NCBI GenBank assembly: GCA_038327915.1
Contig: JBBQLO010000024.1
Span: 1-11,156, forward strand
Direction of reading: 5' to 3'
Source of the DNA: CAIXDB01 sp038327915
Lineage (GTDB): Bacteria > Patescibacteriota > Minisyncoccia > Phycocordibacterales > DATDWN01
Length of the DNA stretch: 11,156 nt
In this document: one piece after another, positions 6,009-11,156 of the stretch
How the letters are laid out: each line of letters starts with the position of its first letter
Position numbering within the stretch: position 1 is the stretch's first letter
Notes under the pieces: model-generated
What the model was told of the DNA's origin: nothing
Database searches by the model: none
Seen by the model: only the letters and a program-made list of their open reading frames with translations
Position numbers and translations under genes: made by a program

Positions 6009-7817
6009 TCATCGGGTAAATATTTTCCATACGTCATTTGTTTCGATATACCACTCCGAAATGTTTGCCCATCTTTCCGCTGGGCCATTTATTTGTCCAA
6101 GACTTACTCCATGTACTGTGCGTGGCACAATGTAGATGTAATATGGTGAGTAGAGGAAGACCGCGGGGGTGTCTGCTTGGATTTCTGTATTAAATTGATC
6201 ATACAATATTTGTTGAGTTTTGTTGTCTGTGGTTGACCGAATCCTTTCAAGGATTTTGTCTGCTTTCAGGTTGGTATAGAGGGCAATGTTTAATCCTGGA
6301 TCGGTTCGCTCACTTGAGTGCCAGAACGGATACAGATCCTCGCCCCTTCCTATAATCTCTCCAAAAAGAAGTGCGTCATATTTGCGAGGACGAATAATGT
6401 TTTGATTGAGATCGCTCGGCTCAAATATCTTAACCTGCACTTTTGCCCCGAGTGTCTGCCATTGTTTTTGAAGTGTTTCGGCGGTGATTTTAAGATCAGG
6501 TGCATCACCAGTAGAAATAGAAAATGAGAGAAGTACAGTTTTTTTATTGATAGTTTTTTCGAATATACCCGAGCTATTTCTAATCCAACCAGCTTTGCTG
6601 AGAATTGCTTGTGCCATTGTAAGTCTTTGTTGTACGCTGTTTTCCGTTGATGATCCTGAGTACATACTAGAATTGAGTACATGAGAACTGGCTGACGAAT
6701 CCCTTAAAGTGGCAGAGGGAATGGCACTATTTTCTATTTGTCCGTACCCAGAGAGTAGACGATCTACAATTGCCTGTTTGTCTACTGCCACATTAAGAGC
6801 ATCGCGGACTTCTTTGTAAACAAAAACGGGCGCCAGATTTTGATTAAAAAATACTCCAAAAATACGTGGCAAGGGTGCTCGTACGATGAGTGACGAGTGG
6901 AGGTCAAGTGAGGGTATCGTTACTGGTGATATTCCTCCCATGCTTTGTATCTCGCCGTTTCTAAAAGCGTTTTCAAGTTCTTTTTCGTAACCGTATGATT
7001 TTATAGTGAGATGAGTAATGTATGGTTCCCCGAATGCATATTTGTTCCACGCAATAAGGTGATATTCTCTCGGTAATCCACTTGCTGCATATGAAATACT
7101 TTCTATTTTGTAGGGTCCGGAACCCACTGGCTTTACATTAAATTGGCTAAATGGAAATTCGTCGTCAGTTGCCGTATTCCAGATATGTTTTGGTAAAATA
7201 CCGAGCGTGAGGTTCTGAATAAACGGGGAGTAGGCCTTGGGTAATATAAACTGAACAGTGTGATTGTCTACTTTTTCAACTCGAACACCATCCCAACTCG
7301 CTTTGCGGGGACTTTTAAGATTTATATCTTTTGCCTTGCTGACCGTGAAAACTATATCGTCTGCAGTAACCGGTGTTCCGTCATGGAAAGTCGCATCGGC
7401 ACGAACTGTGCATATGTATGTGAGACCGTCTGTCGAGGTCGTACAAGACTGTGCAAGATCATTTTTTAGCTTACCCGTAGTAGAGTCTGCCTTGAGTAAG
7501 CCGGAATATATAAGGGAAGTGATATCCTTATCGATATCGGATGTTGAAAGGATTGGATTAACGAAACGAGGGGATCCAAGATCTCCTTCAGTGAGTGCAC
7601 CTCCATGTTCGGGTACTTGGACGAGAAAGAGTCGATTAACCTGATAAAGAAGTGTGAGAGATGAAAGAACAAAAACTGCGACAAAGAAATAAAATATCAC
7701 TTTTTCGGTGAGGGAAAATGCCTGAATGACACGCATTATTTTATCTGAATATGGAAGACGCCATCTTTTGCGAGGCGTATCTGTGTGTATAACTGGGTCT
7801 GTTGAGTCTAGGGTCAC
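6009..7817 (-). CDS. Membrane-anchored peptide-binding protein (SBP_bac_5, DppA/OppA type)
   Basis: This 602-residue protein has a basic cytoplasmic start (residues 1-38), one membrane helix (about 39-58, KVIFYFFVAVFVLSSLTLLY) and an extracytoplasmic family 5 solute-binding domain. Landmarks are GGALTEGDLGSPRFVNP (72-88) with SLIYSGLL (101-108), FHDGTPVTADDIVFT (144-158) and PVGSGPYKIES (230-240). Its family normally captures oligopeptides and hands them to an Opp/Dpp ABC permease; no permease or ATPase gene is in this window. Anchoring is by the uncleaved helix, as no lipobox Cys is seen. The start is a GTG at 7817, the only in-frame start giving the whole basic N-terminus; Met28 is a possible alternative. 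No Shine-Dalgarno sequence. It lies downstream of secG and upstream of RNase J in the same direction. Confidence 0.92.
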   Translation of the reverse strand: MTLDSTDPVIHTDTPRKRWRLPYSDKIMRVIQAFSLTEKVIFYFFVAVFVLSSLTLLYQVNRLFLVQVPEHGGALTEGDLGSPRFVNPILSTSDIDKDITSLIYSGLLKADSTTGKLKNDLAQSCTTSTDGLTYICTVRADATFHDGTPVTADDIVFTVSKAKDINLKSPRKASWDGVRVEKVDNHTVQFILPKAYSPFIQNLTLGILPKHIWNTATDDEFPFSQFNVKPVGSGPYKIESISYAASGLPREYHLIAWNKYAFGEPYITHLTIKSYGYEKELENAFRNGEIQSMGGISPVTIPSLDLHSSLIVRAPLPRIFGVFFNQNLAPVFVYKEVRDALNVAVDKQAIVDRLLSGYGQIENSAIPSATLRDSSASSHVLNSSMYSGSSTENSVQQRLTMAQAILSKAGWIRNSSGIFEKTINKKTVLLSFSISTGDAPDLKITAETLQKQWQTLGAKVQVKIFEPSDLNQNIIRPRKYDALLFGEIIGRGEDLYPFWHSSERTDPGLNIALYTNLKADKILERIRSTTDNKTQQILYDQFNTEIQADTPAVFLYSPYYIYIVPRTVHGVSLGQINGPAERWANISEWYIETNDVWKIFTR

Positions 7818-8071
7818 GATGGTGAATAATTCGTAAGTCAGAACTTATTTCTTTACATTTATTTTCCGCCATCAGAATATTTTTTTACTGAAAAATTTCT
7901 TCACGCTCGATAATCAAGAAAACGATGTACTTCTCGTGTGCATAAGTGTATTCTCACACTCGTCGTCCTTGTTTTCAAATTGTCTGCGCGATGCGTCTGG
8001 AAATAAACGTATTTGATAAAATTCTAACTCACTCGATTAAATATGATGGTATTTATAATAGTTTAAATCAT
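7818..8071. other. Intergenic region between secG and the SBP gene, no gene seen
   Basis: No RNA gene or strong terminator was recognised in these 254 bases. The minus strand holds a 41-codon open stretch (about 8037-7912) without an early start codon, not supported as a gene. A weak promoter-like TTGAAA with TGTGAGAAT at 17-bp spacing occurs on the minus strand about 100 bp before the SBP start. Confidence 0.4.
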
Positions 8072-8302
8072 TTAGGCTAAGAGAATGCTGAACGATGTTA
8101 CGGTAAAAAGAATAGCGATGATGATTGTGCTAACAAAAATGACCTTGTCTGCGCCTCGCTTACTATGATGTCCAGATGAAAAGCCGTCGCCGCCTCCAAA
8201 GGTGCCGCCAGCTCCTGCTTCAGATGGTTGGATAAGAACACCTCCAATGAGGAGTACAGCCAACACAATTTCTATATACGGTAATATATGAGCAATACCC
8301 AT
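8072..8302 (-). CDS. secG: Preprotein translocase subunit SecG
   Basis: The 76-residue protein has two membrane helices (about 7-25 and 53-74) joined by the Gly-rich loop GAGGTFGGGDG (30-40) and the basic RGADK turn (49-53), the typical SecG pattern; IQPSEAGAGG corresponds to the usual LLQxGKGAG region. SecG joins SecY and SecE in the Sec channel and aids SecA-driven export. Length is normal for the family. The ATG at 8302 has a good promoter about 22-50 bp upstream and no Shine-Dalgarno sequence. It is the first gene of the minus-strand block and is divergent from groES. Confidence 0.92.
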   Translation of the reverse strand: MGIAHILPYIEIVLAVLLIGGVLIQPSEAGAGGTFGGGDGFSSGHHSKRGADKVIFVSTIIIAILFTVTSFSILLA

Positions 8303-8324
8303 GATTCAATTGGTTAATAGAGTT

Positions 8325-8353
8325 ATTATACCTATTTTAGAAAAGGATGCAAA
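8325..8353 (-). promoter_or_regulatory. secG promoter
   Basis: On the minus strand TTTGCA (8353-8348), a 17-bp spacer and consensus TATAAT (8330-8325). The -35 hexamer and spacing are identical to those of the promoter at 3953-3981. Predicted start near 8318, giving a 16-nt AT-rich leader. Confidence 0.75.
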
Positions 8354-8517
8354 TTTAGAGTGTATGTCTAAGCTCAGATACATCTTGCACTCATTGGGTA
8401 ACTAATGACATGCACATTTTTAACAAATTCCGTGGAACGAAGACAAAAAGAGTGCCGAAATGAGATGTACAGACTCAAACATCAGTTTCATCGAATTATT
8501 CGGGATTAAGATAGAGG

Positions 8518-8537
8518 TGCAACACTTTTGTGTTGCA
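8518..8537. repeat. Short perfect hairpin in the secG-groES intergenic region
   Basis: TGCAACAC, loop TTTT, GTGTTGCA: an 8-bp perfect stem with a tetraloop. No T-run follows on either strand, so it is not a standard terminator. It could belong to an unannotated RNA. Confidence 0.5.
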
Positions 8538-8580
8538 GTCTTCTCTCGCAGTACAAGTCGAAGAGACAGAAAAAATGTAA

Positions 8581-8676
8581 ATTACCTTAAAAGAAGAGGC
8601 TGTGCAAAGTCTTGGGCCTTGGCAGTGTTTAGTATTAGGTTTTTCAGCAGAAATGCTCAAGAAAGATATTGAAAAA
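8581..8676 (+). pseudogene. Possible remnant of a RuvA-like C-terminal domain
   Basis: In one plus-strand frame a 31-codon stretch between stops has no start codon. It reads LKEEAVQSLG near the start and LGFSAEMLKKDIEK at the end. This resembles the RuvA domain III pattern EEAvxALxxLGFSxxEAxKAIxK, but about 6 extra residues (GPWQCL) interrupt it, and the frame upstream is closed by a stop (AVQVEETEKM, stop, then the match). If real it is a decayed gene end. The match is short and made by eye, so chance is quite possible. Confidence 0.2.
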
Positions 8677-8787
8677 TGAGTTTGGAAAGCTAATAATGGT
8701 CTAAACTAGAGTCGACACTACCCACAAAATCTATCCGCTTTTCGAGTAGTTTTTTGTTGATTGATTTGGACTGTTTGGTGAATGTGG

Positions 8788-8816
8788 TTGACGTACACAG
8801 GTCCCATCCGTATACT
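8788..8816 (+). promoter_or_regulatory. groESL promoter
   Basis: TTGACG (8788-8793), a 17-bp spacer and TATACT (8811-8816) form a near-consensus sigma-70 promoter. Predicted start near 8823, leaving a leader of about 36 nt. No CIRCE element (TTAGCACTC-N9-GAGTGCTAA) is present. Confidence 0.82.
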
Positions 8817-8844
8817 ATGGGCACTTATTATTTACGGATATGAC
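8801..8844. promoter_or_regulatory. Inverted repeat over the groESL -10 and start site, candidate operator
   Basis: GTCCCATCCGTATA (8801-8814) and TTTACGGATATGAC (8831-8844) are inverted copies matching at 11 of 14 positions, with a perfect 7-bp core ATCCGTA/TACGGAT. The half-site centres are 30 bp apart, close to three helical turns. Because the left arm covers the -10 box and lies upstream of the predicted RNA start, this is better explained as a DNA-binding site than an RNA hairpin. Confidence 0.5.
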
Positions 8845-8858
8845 TTTTTAAAACTTAT

Positions 8859-9233
8859 ATGAAAAAAACACTACAAAAAAAAGCGATTACAAAAGAGAGT
8901 ACTCATTCGCAGAGTGTCACGGGATCTCGCATTATTCCCCTTGGTAGCCGAGTTTTAATTCGGCCATTCACAAAAGAAGAACTAGAAAAACAGGGTGGCA
9001 CAAAAAATACGTTTGGAATTATTTTGCCAAATGCGGATTCAAAGGAAAAGTCAGAACAAGGTGAGGTTCTTGCAGTCGGCCCTGGGGAATGGCGAGAAGG
9101 AGTTGTGGTTGTTCCAAATGTTCTCGTCGGTGATCGTGTGTGTTTTTCTAAATATGGTTATGACGATATCAAAGTTGACGGAGAAGAATTATATCTTATA
9201 AAAGAAGAAAACGTATTGGCAATATTAAAATAA
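8859..9233 (+). CDS. groES: Co-chaperonin GroES (Cpn10)
   Basis: This 124-residue protein forms the heptameric lid of the GroEL folding chamber. The Cpn10 fold starts at about residue 24 (RIIPLGSRVLIRP). The mobile loop (about 41-58, ELEKQGGTKNTFGIILPN) carries the hydrophobic triad IIL at 54-56, equivalent to the IVL that docks on GroEL. GEVLAVGPGE (68-77), GDRVCFSKYGYDDIK (91-105) and the terminal ENVLAIL strand follow the family. It is longer than the usual 95-100 residues because of a basic/polar N-terminal extension of about 23 residues (MKKTLQKKAITKES and on), and the mobile loop is slightly longer than usual. The ATG at 8859 is the only Met near the start and follows the promoter by about 36 nt; no Shine-Dalgarno sequence is seen. 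groEL follows after 8 bp. Confidence 0.95.
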   Translation: MKKTLQKKAITKESTHSQSVTGSRIIPLGSRVLIRPFTKEELEKQGGTKNTFGIILPNADSKEKSEQGEVLAVGPGEWREGVVVVPNVLVGDRVCFSKYGYDDIKVDGEELYLIKEENVLAILK

Positions 9234-9241
9234 AAACTATT

Positions 9242-10921
9242 ATGGCAAAACAAATCATTTTTAATGAAGACGCTCGCAAGGCACTTAAACGAGGAATTGA
9301 CCAAGTGGCAGACGTCGTCAAAGTAACTATTGGGCCAAAAGGCCGCAACGTAGTTTTAGATCGTGGGTACGGTACACCTACGGTGACAAACGACGGAGTT
9401 TCTATCGCGAAAGAAATTGTGCTCAAGGATAAATTTGAAAATATGGGTGCAGAAATTATTAAAGAGGTAGCAACTAAAACCAATGACGTAGCGGGTGACG
9501 GCACCACGACGTCGGTTGTACTCATGCAAGCTATTATCACTGAGGGTATGAAGCACACCAACATGGGCCTAGGGGTCATGGGTATTCGCGCAGGTATTGA
9601 ATCTGCAGCTAAAGACGTCGTCGCAGAACTGAAAGCCATGGCAAAAGACATTAAAACAAAAGATGAGATTCGCCAAGTTGCAGTCATTTCAGCTGAGAGT
9701 GAAGAGATTGGCAGAATCATTGCAAATACTATTGACAAGGTGGGTAAGGACGGAGTGGTGACTGTGGAGGAATCGCAGTCTTTCGGTGTGGAGAGCGAGG
9801 TGGTAGAAGGACTAGAATTTGATAAGGGTTACATTTCTCACTACATGCTCACAAACACCGAGCGAATGGAAGCAGAGTATAAGGATGTACCAGTGCTAGT
9901 GACAGACAAAAAAATTTCTGCCATTAAAGATATTTTGCCACTTTTGGAAAAAATCGCTGCAACTGGTAAAAAAGATTTAGTTATTATTGCAGAGGATGTC
10001 GACGGTGAAGCTCTCACTACTTTTGTCATAAACAAGTTGCGTGGCGGTTTCAATGTTTTAGCTATCAAGGCTCCTGGTTATGGTGACCGCAAAAAAGACA
10101 TGCTTACCGACATCGCCACAGTACTCGGTGCGGAAGTTGTTTCAGATGAAGTCGGAGTAAAATTAGAAAACGCAGAGCTTTCTTCTCTTGGTCGTGCAAG
10201 CAGAATTATTGCCACCAAAGATAGTACAGTGGTTATTGGTGGTAAGGGTAAAAAAAGTGATATCGATGCTCGAGTGGCACAGCTTAAGGGTCAGCGAGAA
10301 GCGACAAAATCAAAGTTTGATATTGAAAAAATTGACGAGCGGATTGCTAAATTGACTGGTGGTGTTGCGGTTATTCGTGTAGGTGCCGCCACAGAAACAG
10401 AAATGAAATATTTGAAGTTAAAAATCGAAGATGCTGTTAATGCTACCAAAGCAGCAATTAGCGAAGGAATCGTCACTGGTGGAGGAACAGCTCTCGTCAA
10501 GGCAGCAATGATTGTACGACAGAAATTCGACAAAAAAATCATTAAAAATTCCAGTACCTCCTCTAAAGGCGCATCAAAAGTCTCCGCGGATGAATATGCT
10601 GTTGGATATGAAATTGTACTCAATGCCTGTGAGACACCATTGCGACAGATTGCTGTGAATGCTGGTAAAGGCGACGGATCTATTATTGTTGAACGTGTCA
10701 AAATGGCAAAAGATAACGGTGGGTATGATGCGCTTGCAGATGTTATGGTTCTCGACATGTTTGAAGCTGGTATCATTGACCCGGTTAAAGTAACCCGAAC
10801 TGGTCTGCAAAATGCCGTATCTGCTTCAGCAATTCTTCTGACCACTGAAGTGTTGGTCGCCGAAGAACCAAAAGAAGAAAAGCCGATGGGTGGAGGTATG
10901 GGTGGCGGGATGGATTACTAG
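9242..10921 (+). CDS. groEL: Chaperonin GroEL (Cpn60)
   Basis: The 559-residue subunit of the 14-mer ATP-dependent folding chamber in the cytoplasm is intact. ATP-site landmarks are TIGPKGRNV (29-37), NDGVSIAKEI (50-59), AGDGTTT (84-90, catalytic Asp86), GGGTAL (413-418) and IIDPVKVTR (511-519, Asp513). GFNVLAIKAPGYGDRKK (269-285) and VAVIRVGAATE (375-385) are conserved apical/intermediate segments. The C-terminus carries a short GGM-repeat tail (PMGGGMGGGMDY). Compared with E. coli GroEL (548 residues) there is a lysine/serine-rich insertion of about 10 residues in the equatorial domain around 431-450 (KKIIKNSSTSSKGASK). It is translated 8 bp after groES without a visible Shine-Dalgarno sequence, from the same promoter. 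No clear terminator is seen in the 113 bp before the right IS end. Confidence 0.97.
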   Translation: MAKQIIFNEDARKALKRGIDQVADVVKVTIGPKGRNVVLDRGYGTPTVTNDGVSIAKEIVLKDKFENMGAEIIKEVATKTNDVAGDGTTTSVVLMQAIITEGMKHTNMGLGVMGIRAGIESAAKDVVAELKAMAKDIKTKDEIRQVAVISAESEEIGRIIANTIDKVGKDGVVTVEESQSFGVESEVVEGLEFDKGYISHYMLTNTERMEAEYKDVPVLVTDKKISAIKDILPLLEKIAATGKKDLVIIAEDVDGEALTTFVINKLRGGFNVLAIKAPGYGDRKKDMLTDIATVLGAEVVSDEVGVKLENAELSSLGRASRIIATKDSTVVIGGKGKKSDIDARVAQLKGQREATKSKFDIEKIDERIAKLTGGVAVIRVGAATETEMKYLKLKIEDAVNATKAAISEGIVTGGGTALVKAAMIVRQKFDKKIIKNSSTSSKGASKVSADEYAVGYEIVLNACETPLRQIAVNAGKGDGSIIVERVKMAKDNGGYDALADVMVLDMFEAGIIDPVKVTRTGLQNAVSASAILLTTEVLVAEEPKEEKPMGGGMGGGMDY

Positions 10922-11034
10922 AGGCTTTGAAGTAAGATTGAGTTGCGATTTTTATACTGTTCTGTGAATTTTAAATTAATCTAATTGTCGGCAAGCAAGG
11001 TGGCTCTCAGACTGACCGCAATAGGCCATAATTA

Positions 11035-11156
11035 ACTGTTACCCAACTCTCCTGAATAGTTTTCTGTTAAATCTGAGGTCCTCCGTGTTTCCTTTGAACA
11101 TCATATAGCTTGTTTCGCATTTTCTCAATCTTCGAGAGAAGAGTTTTTGGATTGAG
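11035..11156 (-). mobile_element. Insertion sequence, 3' (transposase-stop) end, partial
   Basis: The terminus ACTGTTACCCAACTC at 11035-11049 is the exact reverse complement of 110-124. Transposase coding sequence on the minus strand stops 18 bp inside this terminal repeat. The element continues beyond the window. Its transposase has the same orientation as the left copy, so the two partial elements are in direct orientation around the 10.9-kb interior. Confidence 0.65.
11067..11156 (-). CDS. IS transposase, C-terminal fragment (cut by window edge)
   Basis: Reading the minus strand from the window edge gives 29 residues, LNPKTLLSKIEKMRNKLY then DVQRKHGGPQI, ending in TAA at 11069-11067. The N-P-x-x-L-x-x-K-I-x-x-x-R-x-x-L pattern is a helical C-terminal tail of the kind seen after the rve/DDE domain in IS481-like or related transposases; the family is inferred. 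Its stop lies just inside the inverted repeat, as expected for an intact IS end. It cannot be shown from this window that it is the same transposase as the N-terminal fragment at the left edge. Confidence 0.6.
   Translation of the reverse strand, partial: LNPKTLLSKIEKMRNKLYDVQRKHGGPQI

Larger units (their letters stand above)
8354..8787. other. Divergent intergenic region without a supported gene
   Basis: These 430 bases between the secG and groES promoters hold no convincing gene. A 70-codon plus-strand frame at 8460-8672 has no recognisable motif, no ribosome site and unusual composition. A different plus-strand frame, 8581-8676, encodes a stretch resembling a RuvA C-terminal domain (see separate entry). 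A hairpin lies at 8518-8537. No tRNA, tmRNA or signal-recognition-particle RNA signature was recognised. Confidence 0.5.

Noticed and set aside
7912..8037. 41-codon open minus-strand stretch between secG and the SBP gene
   Set aside because: No start codon until near its end, no ribosome site and no recognisable motif.
8394..8402. TTGGGTAAC, identical to nine bases of the IS terminal repeat, as a third IS end
   Set aside because: Only the 9-mer matches; neighbouring bases do not follow the terminal repeat and no transposase remnant is next to it. A 9-base match in 11 kb on two strands is reasonably likely by chance.
8387..8455. GCACTC ... GAGTGC as a CIRCE element upstream of groES
   Set aside because: The arms are about 57 bases apart instead of 9, only 6 bases long, and lie more than 300 bases upstream of the groESL promoter.
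8460..8672. 70-codon plus-strand frame between secG and groES
   Set aside because: No ribosome site, no recognisable motif, a Cys/Arg/Ser-rich random-looking composition, and it overlaps in another frame a stretch that looks more protein-like.
9196..9738. Long minus-strand frames opposite groES and groEL
   Set aside because: These are shadows of the conserved groEL coding sequence, with low-complexity Ser/Ala/Thr/Ile composition.
1..11156. Recoded genetic code (TGA as Gly, as in Absconditabacteria/Gracilibacteria)
   Set aside because: The SBP gene ends at TGA exactly where the family is expected to end, and no gene contains an in-frame TGA.

Overview
The window (about 40% GC by eye, standard code, TGA used as a stop) looks like a piece of a Patescibacteria/CPR genome, most likely of the Parcubacteria type. 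This is inferred from four things: the family mix (RNase J with a long basic N-terminal tail, a membrane-anchored orphan peptide-binding protein, a 76-residue SecG, a small YtxH-like membrane protein), AT-rich translation starts that mostly lack Shine-Dalgarno sequences, compact gene packing, and the N-terminal sequence of the flanking transposase. Only a 16S or marker-gene search could settle the lineage. No tRNA, rRNA, CRISPR array or prophage module was seen.

Layout. Bases 1-124 are the 5' end of an insertion sequence with its transposase on the minus strand. Next is a plus-strand gene for a small membrane protein (219-632), closed by a bidirectional terminator (755-785). From 8302 down to 800 all genes are on the minus strand, in transcription order: secG, an oligopeptide-binding-type SBP, RNase J, a 44-codon ORF with its own promoter and a strong Shine-Dalgarno sequence, two hairpins including a terminator, then an FAD-linked oxidase and an MFS transporter 10 bp apart. 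A divergent region of about 550 bp without a supported gene separates secG from the plus-strand groES-groEL operon (8859-10921). Bases 11035-11156 are the 3' end of an insertion sequence with the same terminal repeat as the left one, also with its transposase on the minus strand.

How the genes fit together. Most are housekeeping: chaperonin folding (GroES/EL), protein export (SecG), RNA decay and maturation (RNase J). The rest are cell-surface or accessory: the SBP for peptide capture, the MFS protein for solute movement, and a D-lactate/glycolate-type flavoenzyme without an Fe-S domain. The oxidase and MFS genes form a likely two-gene unit whose transcript, if it starts upstream, must pass a terminator next to the short leader-like ORF.

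Best leads. (1) The leader-ORF/hairpin/terminator arrangement before the oxidase-MFS pair resembles an attenuator. (2) An 11-of-14 inverted repeat spans the -10 box of the groESL promoter, with no CIRCE element present. (3) A perfect 12-bp stem lies inside the RNase J reading frame, in the low-complexity N-terminal segment. (4) Both window ends run about 122 bases into the same IS, as expected of an assembly contig broken at a multi-copy repeat. I found no clear sign of a wholly new multi-gene system; the novelty is mainly regulatory and small-ORF scale.
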